DNA of 64,000 bases from Liopterus haemorrhoidalis (Eukaryota; Arthropoda; Insecta; Coleoptera; Dytiscidae). The notes beneath the pieces are model-generated. The model made no database searches. It was not told where the DNA came from and was given only the letters and a program-made list of their open reading frames with translations. Position 1 is the stretch's first letter. Each line of letters opens with the position of its first letter. A program made the position numbers and the translations under genes. The stretch is from positions 31,632,356-31,696,355 of the forward strand of contig OZ020624.1 of NCBI GenBank assembly GCA_963971575.1, given 5' to 3'. Of this stretch, positions 55,307 through 64,000 are shown piece after piece.

Positions 55307-55871
55307 ACGGGTGTTTTTTTTAGAGGTATAGAACTTTAAATTGCAATAAAACAACGATGGATTATTCGATTGACATGAATTTTTTTTTATTCGAAAGATA
55401 ATCTTGTGGCATTACATTAAATCATACCAACAAGACGGCGCAACATGTCACACAGCTCGTGCCACAATCGATTTATTGAAAGACACGTTTGGTGACCACC
55501 TAATTTCACGTTTTGGACCTGTGAATTGGCCTCCAAGATCTTGTGATTTAACACCGCTGGACTACTTTCTGTGGGGCTATGTAAAGTCATTGGTCTATGC
55601 GGATAAGCCACAAACGCTTGACCATTTGGAAGACAACATTCGCCGTGTTATTGCCGATATACGGCCACAAATGTTGGAAAAAGTCATCGAAAATTGGACG
55701 TCCAGATTGGACTACATCCGAGCCAGCCGTGGCGGTCATATGCCAGAAATCATATTTAAAATGTAATGCCATAAGATTATCTTTCGAAATTAAAAAAATT
55801 CATGTCAATCGAATAATCCATCGTTGTTTTATTGCAATTTAAAGTTCTATACCTCTAAAAAAAACACCCAT
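55307..55871 (+). mobile_element. Compact DD41D mariner-like element, 112-base inverted ends
   Basis: A 565-base element between TA dinucleotides with nearly identical 112-base terminal inverted repeats (GGGTGTTTTTTTTAGAGGTA at each end). The open frame (55404-55766) encodes the last part of the transposase: YQQDGATCHTARATIDLL (second catalytic Asp), VNWPPRSCDLTPLDYFLWG (third Asp, with 41 residues between the two) and RASRGGHMPEIIFKM. The 41-residue spacing defines the DD41D group (rosa-like) of Tc1/mariner. The first Asp and both DNA-binding helices are deleted, so the protein cannot be active. The stop codon lies within the right inverted repeat. The near identity of the arms indicates a young copy. 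Confidence 0.92.
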
Positions 55872-55874
55872 TAC

Positions 55875-57246
55875 TAAGGTGACCATTTTTTGTCAAATAT
55901 AAAACCAGGACATTTAAAATAGCCCAAGTACAGGCGCGTGCAATAGGAGAGGGGTCGTTGGGTCATCTCTTTTGTTGATAAAAAACAAATCATAGTCAAA
56001 ATGTAATTAACGTATAAGACCACCCCTTCCTGTAAAGAGGCAATAATAAATTTTATATTATTTATCGGATATTTTTTAGACATAGACCCCCCTCCCAGTT
56101 CGTTTTTCTAGGAGCGCGCCTGCTCAGTCAGCATGAAGAAAAGTGGCTATCGTAGAATATAGGGTAACTGCAGCGAATTTCGACTACGCAGGTAATTTCG
56201 ATTATCCCATTATTTCTCTAAATAATTGCTGCCATATAGCGGTAGTATAACGTAACACTATGTTTATGTGAAAAACTAAGCTCACTTTATTTTAAGCCAC
56301 GTGTGAATGTCGTTAGACGAACAGTGTAGATATTTATATTTTTTAAGTGTTAAAATATTTTTTTATTGGTTTTAATTAGCTGTTGTTTATCAAAGGAAAG
56401 TTGAACAAAATATTTTGCATTGAATAAACTGATAAGAACTGATCCAAATACATATATATTAACTGGTAAAATTTGATTTTCATAATATTTTGTTACAATA
56501 TCACAGGCTAAATAAAACAGATTTGATTGCAGGTAATATCGACTAGAGGAATGAAGCTACTACGGACTAGTCGATATTACATGCATGCATGTTTCACTTA
56601 CCTAATTTGACGACAATTAAAATCACGTCTTACTAAAAGTCTCTATTATTATATTCTTTTACCTAAATAAAATGTAAAAGAGACAAGAAACGTTGATTAT
56701 CTTAAAATTTTAGGGTAGTCGATATTAACATCACTTTTTTGAAATCAACGTTTTTTTCATATTTTTTTTTATGTCGAACTTAAGTTGTAATAACAGCTTG
56801 TTTCATCGTGAAAATATTTAGCACCTAAAGATAAGTGCATGAGGTATCGATTGGGACCACTTTCCTACCAAAATATTGAATAGTACGTAAATTAAAAAAT
56901 AAATAAATTTGGTAGTCGAAATTCGCTGCAGTTACCCTATATTAAAAAAATAATGCAGAGCAAGTTTAGTTTTTTTGCCTTTAAGTGAAAAAATAAAATG
57001 TACTTCTTTTATTTATATTGTAGATTAAGAAAGTAATTTTGAAAAAGCCGTTACACTGCTGAGCCGTATTTTTTGTTTAAATTTCCGCGCGTACTTAAAG
57101 ATGGAACGATTACTCGATCTTTTGAAAAATTAATAATTTTTGATTTTGTGTCCCTAAACTGTACTGGTTATATTTCACGACTAACCAGGATCAATGACCA
57201 AAAAAACAGTACAGTACTGGTAAAACCAGTACGAATGGTCACCTTA
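55875..57246. mobile_element. hAT-like element with TAAGGTGACCATT ends
   Basis: Left end TAAGGTGACCATTTTTTGTC and right end TAAGGTGACCATTCGTACTG (reverse complement) form a 13-base inverted repeat closely related to the TAGGGTGACCATT family at 18.9 and 40.4 kb. Interior AACCAGGACAT and CTGGTTATATTT stretches near each end are also inverted. I see no convincing target duplication (CCCATTAC against CATATACA). A 780-base inverted-repeat element is nested within. It starts one base after the TA of the DD41D element. Confidence 0.6.
56161..56940. mobile_element. Inverted-repeat element with AGGGTAACTGCAGCG ends
   Basis: AGGGTAACTGCAGCGAATTT + CGACTAC at the left is repeated exactly, in reverse complement, at the right (28 or so bases). 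The flanks are ATAT on both sides; because ATAT is palindromic, target duplication and inverted repeat cannot be separated there. Secondary TCGACTA/TAGTCGATA motifs recur inside (56526-56580, 56713). There is no coding frame. It lies inside the GTGACCATT element. Confidence 0.8.
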
Positions 57247-57776
57247 CATATACAGATCTTTGACCCATCTAGAGAAAAATGCAGAGACTTAAAAAAGAAA
57301 ATCTGAGGTATTAGGGCTATCTTTTAAATTTTTACAAAAACTAAGAAAGAAAATTTTTTTTTTTTGGAATAAACTTTTTTATTGCTATTCAAAATATTCG
57401 CCTTTTAGATTTATATACTTTTACATGCGTTCAAACCAATTCTCAAAACATTTTTTCCACTCTGAAGTTGATATCTCAAAAACATGGTTTTCGAAGGAAA
57501 CAGTTCTTGAGGTGATGAAAATCGCTGTCCACGCATTTTTTTGTTTGATATTGGGAACAAAAAAAAAATTAGGGTATAAATCTGGTGAATACGGGCAATG
57601 AGATATTAGCTGCGTTCCTTTTACAAGTTAAAATGCTTGGCTAAGAAGTTAGTCAAATGGCTTAGCTAACCTAAGTAATTCTAAGTAACGTAAAAGGAAC
57701 GGTTTCGGTGGAATAGTTTTTATCCACGACTGTACTTGTCTTAGCAAGGGAAAGGGGGGAGGAAAAACTTAGTTTA

Positions 57777-58774
57777 GGATTCCACACACCAAGGCGGCCG
57801 CGGTGGCGGCCACGGTGGCGACCACGGTAGCGATCAGGTCTCCTCACACTAACGCGGTGGGAATGGCGGTAGCGGTAGCGATCAGTTAGTGAATCACGGT
57901 ATATAGTTGTATGATAATATTGATTGCGAGAATACAATAGAATAATTAATTGTATGTAGAGGAAAAATAATAATCTACTCACAGTCTGTTTCAAACGGTT
58001 AGGCGGAACTAAATGAGAATATTTCTTTTAGGTTGCAAAAGGGACCTTGCTTGGGTTATTTCATTTTTCACGTTGGAATGTCAAAATTTAAAATTCCAAC
58101 AATGAAACCATCGAAACGAATGACATATGTCAAACTTAAATTAATTTTCTTACATATTTTAATGACAAAAAATAAATAAATGGGATATTTGTATTAAGAA
58201 TGACACAAAAAATCAAAATATAAAGAAAATGACATTTTAAAATGATATTAACCTTAACCAAAAAATGTTTGTTGCAAGTATGATTTACAAAGCTTAAACA
58301 AAACAGCTGAAAAGCATGATTTAAACGATGAAAGTAACTATATTGCAAAATCTAGTTCCGCCTAACCGTTTGGAACAGACTTTACTATCAATTTCCAAAA
58401 CTTTTCCTATTTCGTTCCACACTTTATTTGTTTTCCTAATATTCTTGTAATCAGGATGTGCTAAGTCATACAAAATTAAATGATCCTTTACTGATCTATG
58501 ATTTTTTCTGTTAAATTATCTATTTTCGACATTATTTTCTTAAATATATTCACTCTGTGGTATATAAACAATGAACATCGCGCGGCCTAACGCAACTTGT
58601 CGAGTTTGGCCGCTAGTGTTTGGTGATCGCTAGACTGAACGCTGCATTCGGTGGCGTTCTCAGATAGCGGAACGCTTGTATGTGCGTGGTCTCATTGTAT
58701 TGTATAGGTTGCGTTAGGCCGCTGCATTATCGCCACCGTGGCCGCCACAGCGGCCGCTTTGGTGTGTGGAATCC
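57777..58774. mobile_element. Middle inverted-repeat layer, GC-rich arms
   Basis: GGATTCCACACACCAAGGCG, then GCCGCGGTGGCGGCCACGG, is mirrored at the right end (CCGTGGCCGCCACAGCGGCC, then GCTTTGGTGTGTGGAATCC) over about 45 bases. The arms are strikingly GC-rich for this AT-rich window and contain degenerate GGTGGCG repeats. Flanks TTA and TTT do not make a clear duplication, so I cannot exclude that this is part of the outer element rather than a separate insertion. Confidence 0.7.
57983..58381. mobile_element. Innermost MITE, AGTCTGTTTCAAACGGTTAG ends
   Basis: A 399-base element whose ends AGTCTGTTTCAAACGGTTAG + GCGGAACTA and AGTCTGTTCCAAACGGTTAG (right, reverse complement) match at 28 of 29 positions. 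A truncated second copy at 50.1-50.37 kb proves that it is an independent mobile unit rather than part of the surrounding layers. No target duplication is obvious and there is no coding frame. Confidence 0.8.
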
Positions 58775-59625
58775 TTTTATCTTAGCCAGTGTCTTATAAA
58801 TGGAACGCTCTTGCAACTTAGATTAACTTAGCTTAGATTTCTTAAGTAAAGTGGTAAAAGGAAAGCGCCTATTAATTCGCTGTTTTTCTCCTTCAAATAA
58901 TTGTTTAACGTGCTATGTGGGAACTTTCATTGTCATAATGAAGAATGATGCGAAGTTTTTGGTTGTTTTTCCTGATTTTGTCTATGACTTCTGGCAAACA
59001 AATTGTTGGATACCAATCAACATTACCTGTTCTCATGTCCAGTACAACAGAAGAAACAAGCGATCAATTTCTTGGAAGGGCTTCGTGAACAAACAACTTT
59101 TGTGGGTTTCGGTTTATCTTTGAAAAAACAGTGGATTGTTGCTTAGTTTCCGGTTCGTATGAATAAATCCAAGTTCTGTTACCTGTAACGATGTTGTATA
59201 CGGATTTTGCAGTGCCTAGGTTGATTTTTTTTTTAGCATTCCCTTACACCAATCAAACGAGCCTTTTTTTTAAACTTCGGTCAAATTATACGGAATCCAT
59301 CGGGAACAGATCTTTTTCACAGCTAAATGTTCATGCAAAATCGAATGTATTGCAGTCTTCGATATGCCAAAGGATGCCTCTATCTCACAGTAAGTCACAT
59401 GCCGATCTTCTTCAATCATTATGCACACAGCATCGATGTTTTTTTGAATCTGATTTTGACCTTCACAAAAGATTTATCGACGGACATTCATTCGTCGACG
59501 GACACACAACCACGACGAAATTCTGCAAACCAATTGTAAACAGTCTTTTCTGATGGTGGTTCATTAACAAAAATTGAACGAAGCGAATCTACGCATTGTT
59601 GTTGAGTTAGGCCTTTACTAAAATC

Positions 59626-59888
59626 AAGTGAAGAACAAAAAAAAAGGTCCTCATCTCCCAAATCCAAGTGAAGAGCCAAAAAAAAGGTCCTCACCTCCCA
59701 AAATCAAAGTGAAGAGCAAGAAAAGATCTTCACCTCCCAAATCCAAGTGAAGAGCAAAAAAAAAGGTCCTCACCTCCAAAATGTTAAAATGCGGGACAAT
59801 GCGGGACAAAATGATAAATGCGGGACTTTTGCGGGACGCATCTTAATGCGGGACAAAATGTTAAAATGCGGGACGAATGGTCACCCTA
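59626..59888. mobile_element. Minisatellite-bearing hAT-like element, copy 3 (one end)
   Basis: Inverted relative to the others: the outer end TAGGGTGACC...TTCGTCCCGC is at 59888, followed inward by GTCCCGCATT repeats and about four minisatellite units. There is no second end: the minisatellite stops at 59626, where it joins mariner coding sequence through the shared GATTTT. The element is thus truncated by recombination, not by simple insertion. Confidence 0.8.
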
Positions 59889-61689
59889 GGTTTGACTCTT
59901 CAAAGCATCTGTACTAAACAGAATAAATAAAGTAGTGTAATTTTTATTCTTATCTATACATAGCATATCTATTATAAAGCAGCCTTAAGATCCTATATCC
60001 ATATAATTTTATTATGAGATTTATATTCCTTTTAGGATATTTTAGTCCTTTAATTTATACATATGTTAACAAGGCGTCTACATACATAGATTCAAATACA
60101 TATACATGTATACATACATAAGCAGCACAAGCTTTGCACAGTGTATTAAAACAATACAATCCCCGCTTAAGGCATATTAATCCCGTAATTACTTGAGTAT
60201 ATTGTTCTTATTAACTCTTAAACCTCACAATGACCCTACAACCTTTGTACTACTTTTATTTTTTAACTTATTAATTTATTAGTACATATTGATTCTTACG
60301 TAAACTTAGAAACAACTCAATACTTAGCTAATAGAGATAAAAACTCGAAAATAATTCTTATATTTCTTCTTCTATTAAATATAGATTAGTTTAATAAAGT
60401 TAAAATTATAACATATTAATGATAATATCTCGCTTCTAGTCCACTTAATTATTCACGATATAAAATAAGTTAAAAGTAATGAATAACAAAAGGAAAGCTT
60501 GACAATTAGGTCACTGGAGAATCTAATTAGAACCCTTTAATAAGGATTAAATCCTTTCACAGGATTAATTATTAATACAGAAGTAATACTAAAAAATACC
60601 TGTGCAAACATTGGGTTTATGGATAAGCAACAAAAATAAATATATCCTAGTACTGTACTCATGGATATCACACAGGAAAAGGATAATCAGAGTACATTTG
60701 TGAAGAGGGAACTATTTATTGAAGTGTGAATTTTCACACATTTCAGGGTTTTGTAGGTATTTAGTTGTCTAAATTTTGGATTCATATTGAAAATTAAAAT
60801 TTTCATAACCTTTAAAAATAACACTGGTTAACACAGTTTTTGCTGACTTACATCTAAGACTTGTTTCTTACTAATTTGGTGCTGCTGAACTCAAATATCA
60901 CATCAATTTTTGCGTATCACATCAGATTTTTCCTCTACAACAAATACATATTTTCGGTCAAATAATGCTTCTATCATTTAATTTTAGAAATTTTAAAAAA
61001 ATAAAAAAACTAAAAAAATTTTAGTTTTCGTTTATAAATTGAATTTTTTTTTAAAAATATTTAGGGCTTTAATCGTTTAAAACCTTTTGAGACTACAACA
61101 ATTTTTTTAATGACATAATTTATTAGAATTCAACATCATCTAACACTTATGAGCATAAAAGTGTTAGATGATGATGCATGTTTGTCTGTATGTCTGTCCA
61201 AAGATAAATAACAATACTGTATTATATAAATCATAATCAAATTTTTAAAATATGTTTTTTTAATTTAATAATTTTTATTTAAATATTTTTATTATTCAAT
61301 TATTTATTCATTTAAATACGCAAATTAAATGAATATTTTTCTATAATAATTAATTTATCCATATTGAAATTAGATGCATATTAAAATTTTTAGCATCGAT
61401 ATTATTTTAAAATACTCGATGGATGTGACGGTTGGATTAACAAATTAATTTGTTTTTGACATAATAATATGGGTAGAATTTAGTATAACCATCAATACTC
61501 TTGTATTTTTCATCAATGATAATTTTAATCAAATATGCGGTCACTATCAATAATTAAACCAAAAATATTCATAAATTGTTTAATAAAAAAATTGCTGTAA
61601 AGTGTGAATTTTATTTATTTATTTATTTATTTTTTTGTAAATAAATCCAAATAAATATTGGGCATACTTTAATTGTAATCGTTGCAATA
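59889..61689. other. No gene; family R end and a perfect hairpin
   Basis: Non-coding. At 60721-60760, GAAGTGTGAATTTTCACACA + TTTCAGGGTTTTGTAGGTAT is a complete terminus of family R. At 61133-61172 a perfect 15-base-pair hairpin, CATCATCTAACACTT / AAGTGTTAGATGATG, has a 10-base loop. A (TTTA)n tract lies at 61610-61632. Confidence 0.5.
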
Positions 61690-61691
61690 TA

Positions 61692-62572
61692 TACGAGGTC
61701 TGTTTAAAAAGTATCGCGAATTTTGTGTTTTTTCAAAAATTATTTATTTATTCATGAATATCTATTTTGTCCCCTTCAAAGTAATCCCCACCAGATATTA
61801 TACACTTGTGCCACCGTTTTTTCCAATCCTCGCACTTGAAAAAATCATTTTTGTGATCTTGTTCAGCTCCTCCTTCGATGCCGTCTTTATCTCCTCACTC
61901 GTAGCATAGCGTCGTCCTTTCATGGGCCTCTTCAGTTTCGAGAACAAGAAAAAATCACAGGGGGCCAGATCTGGGGAATACGGTGGCTGCGGCATTATTA
62001 GTTTTTGGCCAAAAATTGGGGCACAAGCAACGATTAATTTCACGGCGACCCGTCTCATGGCCAAATCATTGGTAAAAATCGAATGGCACGAGCCAATCGA
62101 TATGTTTAGGTCCTCAGCAACTTCTCTAACGGTGATTCGACGATTGGCCAATACTATAATCTTCACTTCATCAATGTTTTCGTCTGTTGTTGACGCGCTC
62201 GGGCGTCCGACACGCTCTTCGTCGTTCACGTCTTCTCGGCCCTCTGAGAACATTTTGTACCATCGATAAACGTTGCTTCGGTCCAAGGTAGCTTCACCAT
62301 ATGCCACAGTCAACATTCGGAATGCGTCCGCGCACTTAATTTTGTTTTTCACACAAAATTTGATACAGATTCTTTAATCCATTTTTTGGTATAGGCAAAA
62401 ATCGAAGACGAGCCAAAACACGTGCAAGCAAAGCAACTGTCAAAAATTAACTGAACATTCAAAATGGCCAAACTTGTCGACATAAGTGAGATACATGAGT
62501 ACCAACATAACGCCACAAATAAATCGAAAATCGAATATACGTAACCCGCGGAAATTCAAAATTCGCGATACT
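61692..62572 (-). mobile_element. Mariner group C, internally deleted
   Basis: Minus-strand mariner with a 184-codon open frame (62352-61798) that is a deletion derivative. It starts MKNKIKCADAFRMLTVAYGE, has the first helix-turn-helix (RSNVYRWYKMFSEGREDVND), VGRPSASTTDENIDEVKIIV, the second helix-turn-helix (RITVREVAEDLNISIGSCHS), then jumps to PQPPYSPDLAPCDFFLFSKL (third catalytic Asp) and KRPMKGRRYATSEEIKTASK. The first two Asp residues are deleted, yet the frame stays open. The left terminus TACGAGGTCTGTTTAAAAAG is after a TA. The right terminus is cut after its AGTATCGCGAAT part, at 62572. Confidence 0.88.
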
Positions 62573-62575
62573 GAC

Positions 62576-62895
62576 GACAGGAATTGGAGTTGGAACTTCT
62601 TCACCATCCTCCATACTCACCAGACCTAGCCCTCACTACCACTTCTTCCGCAATTTGGACAACTTTTTAATAGGAAAACAGTTTAATTCCGACAATGCTA
62701 TAAAACTGACCAGGAATTCATTGACTCTCGTCCACCAGAGTTTTATAGCACCAGCCTGAACAACCTGCCGTTTAAATGGCAAAAGTGTCTAGAGTATATG
62801 GGGTGCATGCTTTGATGAATAAAATAATTCCTTATATTTGTAAGTTATCAACCAACTTTGCCTTTTTTTCTACAAATTTCATCCTTGACAACCTA
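62576..62895 (+). mobile_element. Hsmar1-like mariner (group B), copy 4
   Basis: Plus-strand C-terminal third: QELELELLHHPPYSPDLAL, then TTTSSAIWTTF after the same 4-base deletion as in copy 3, then NNLPFKWQKCLEYM and the terminus (inverse of TTAGGTTGTCAAGGATGAAA). It begins exactly where the group C mariner stops, so one truncated the other. Only coding remnants are present. Confidence 0.82.
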
Positions 62896-63216
62896 ATATT
62901 AACTAAAACAGTGGAAGCCTAAAGAAAAAATTCGCGGAGGAGACAGAAATTTGAAGTAATACCACTGAATACACGTTGTACAACTGAATTTGATCCAACG
63001 TTGGGCGCCAACTTTAATAAAACTGACAGTATTGCAGATTTATCTACAAATTTCATCCTTGACGACCTAATATTAACTAAAACAGTGGAAGCCTAAAGAA
63101 AACATTCGCGGAGCGGACAGAAAGTTGAAGTAATACCACTGAATACACGTTGTACAACTGAATTTGACCCAACGTTGGGCGCCAACTTTAATAAAATTGA
63201 CAGTATTGATGCAGTC
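62869..63216 (+). repeat. Tandem duplication, 174-base period, including a mariner end
   Basis: Bases 62869-63042 and 63043-63216 are direct copies. Each begins TCTACAAATTTCATCCTTGA (the mariner terminus) and continues AAACAGTGGAAGCCTAAAGA, TACACGTTGTACAACTGAAT, ACGTTGGGCGCCAACTTTAA. They differ at a handful of positions. The duplication includes the last bases of the group B mariner and its flank, so it arose after that insertion. Confidence 0.9.
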
Positions 63217-64000
63217 AAGTTACAATTGTGTAGTGCATTAGCTAACGTACAATCTCTGATGAAAATTTGCTTTTTTTCTACAATTTTCATCTTTGGAACA
63301 GAATTATTTAAATTTCTTCTATGTCCAGCAGTGGACGTCAACGATGATAACATCTCTGGCTATTAGTTCTGTTAGTGCCCTTAGTACTTCACCAGTTTTA
63401 TTTCTCTCAGTGTCGTAATTCTGTAAGAAACTTCTGATTCAAAATTAACCGTATTCTGTTTTATTCTGTGCTTTATCGTTCTGAAACTGGTTCTCCGTAT
63501 ATGTGTGGCTATCTATCATACATTTTGTGGAGTGTTTATCTGAACATATGTATTTTACCGTTCATTTTCTGTATGTACTAAAGTGATAACGACTAAACGG
63601 CTAAACGGATTTGTTTGTGAATTTAATCAAAAATTGATTAACTTAAAGCCCAAATGTTTTCGAACTGTGAAAATTGAAGCTCTAGTTATGATAACAATTA
63701 GTTAGATTCATTTTGAACACAAAATTTTTCATAATTTTTTAATTTATCTAACAGATTATTTAGTCAAACATGATAAGGTTTAACTATTTTAACAGCTACG
63801 TTCATGGATGAAGTTTCTGACAAGGTATTAGTTACGGAATAGGTTTATGAATAGTTTTATTAGAAATAAATTAAATGAAAATATAGCGACATATAGTGAA
63901 ATGTACTAAATATAGTGCTAGCAAAAACAAAACGGGACAAAATCACAGTCAACACCGGGGCCAGAGCACAAAGATCAGACTAAGCTGCAACGAAATTCTA
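63217..64000. other. No gene recognised
   Basis: Non-coding to the window edge. The last 80 bases are less AT-rich (AAACGGGACAAAATCACAGT, ACACCGGGGCCAGAGCACAA) and may begin another element that continues outside. Confidence 0.35.

Larger units (their letters stand above)
57609..58869. mobile_element. Outer inverted-repeat insertion with TATTA duplication
   Basis: Ends are GCTGCGTTCCTTTTACAAGT and GGCGCTTTCCTTTTACCACT (right, reverse complement), flanked by TATTA at 57604-57608 and 58870-58874. Joining the mariner across one TATTA gives the expected AATTAATATCTCATTGCCCG context. A second, internal inverse of the end (GTAAAAGGAACG at 57689-57700) makes the left arm itself a short palindrome. 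TTAGCTAA-type runs lie in both arms. No coding sequence is present. Two further inverted-repeat layers sit inside. Confidence 0.85.
57355..59625 (-). mobile_element. Mariner group A, copy 3, split by a nested stack
   Basis: Minus-strand group A mariner. From 59625 down: FSKGLTQQQCVDSLRSIFVN, EPPSEKTVYNWFAEFRRG, TYCEIEASFGISKTAIHSIL, HEHLAVKKICSRWIPYNLTE, IVTG, WIYSYEPETKQQSTVF (around the first Asp, which is Asn here), IILHYDN (second Asp). Then comes a 1261-base insertion, then HCPYSPDLYPNFFF at 57.55-57.6 kb (third Asp lost) and TSEWKKCFENWFER near 57.45 kb. Removing the insertion restores the order in full. Frameshifts and stops are numerous. The 5' end is cut at 59626 by the minisatellite. 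Confidence 0.88.

Noticed and set aside
57671..57994. An Arg/His/Gly-rich 107-codon frame
   Set aside because: It is the GC-rich inverted arm of a nested element read in one frame; the repeated residues follow the GGTGGCG DNA repeat.
59191..59553. A 120-codon plus-strand frame
   Set aside because: Antisense shadow of group A mariner transposase; the minus strand carries the known motifs.

Overview
The window is AT-rich eukaryotic nuclear DNA, most likely from an insect. It is dominated by Tc1/mariner relics (at least eight transposase groups, more than a dozen loci), non-LTR retrotransposon fragments of arthropod types, hAT-like miniature elements, a tRNA-derived SINE family and mariner-hosted insertions. 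I found no credible host protein gene, no rRNA or intact tRNA gene and no CRISPR array. Nearly every coding stretch is a broken piece of a transposable element. The species cannot be named from this.

Layout. 0-9 kb: 3' end of an RNase H-bearing LINE, opposed RT and LINE pieces, a chimeric mariner, a block of short diverged repeats between two 75-base direct repeats, then a long mariner carrying a SINE, a templated inversion, a hAT MITE in a catalytic codon and a fused second mariner tail. 9-21 kb: LINE tails and RT fragments of several clades, and a Hsmar1-like mariner split by a minisatellite-bearing hAT-like element. 21-30 kb: two inverted copies of a CAGTGGCG element around a long (CAA)n tract, two mariners, and a LINE inserted into another LINE with a 20-base target duplication. 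30-38 kb: a second copy of a dispersed repeat, a fold-back element, a DNA transposon with ACACTGCCCAACA ends and a distinctive decayed protein, a mariner and a second SINE with a 13-base target duplication. 38-42 kb: a tandem array whose unit derives from the catalytic part of a Ty3/gypsy reverse transcriptase, interrupted by a second minisatellite-bearing element. 42-51 kb: two inverted-repeat elements (one Tigger/pogo-like) and two arrays of a 175-base repeat. 51-60 kb: a second LINE 3' end, a hAT element with a perfect 8-base duplication, a compact DD41D element with 112-base inverted ends, and a mariner broken open by up to three nested inverted-repeat layers. 60-64 kb: two abutting mariners and a 174-base tandem duplication.

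Nothing here works together as an operon or pathway. The logic of the window is stratigraphic: many insertions can be dated relative to one another because they interrupt recognisable reading frames or repeats, and several empty or filled sites occur in the same window. The most interesting material is the minisatellite-bearing hAT-like family, the RT-derived satellite, the ACACTGCCCAACA transposon and the chimeric mariners. I do not see a clear new host-encoded system.
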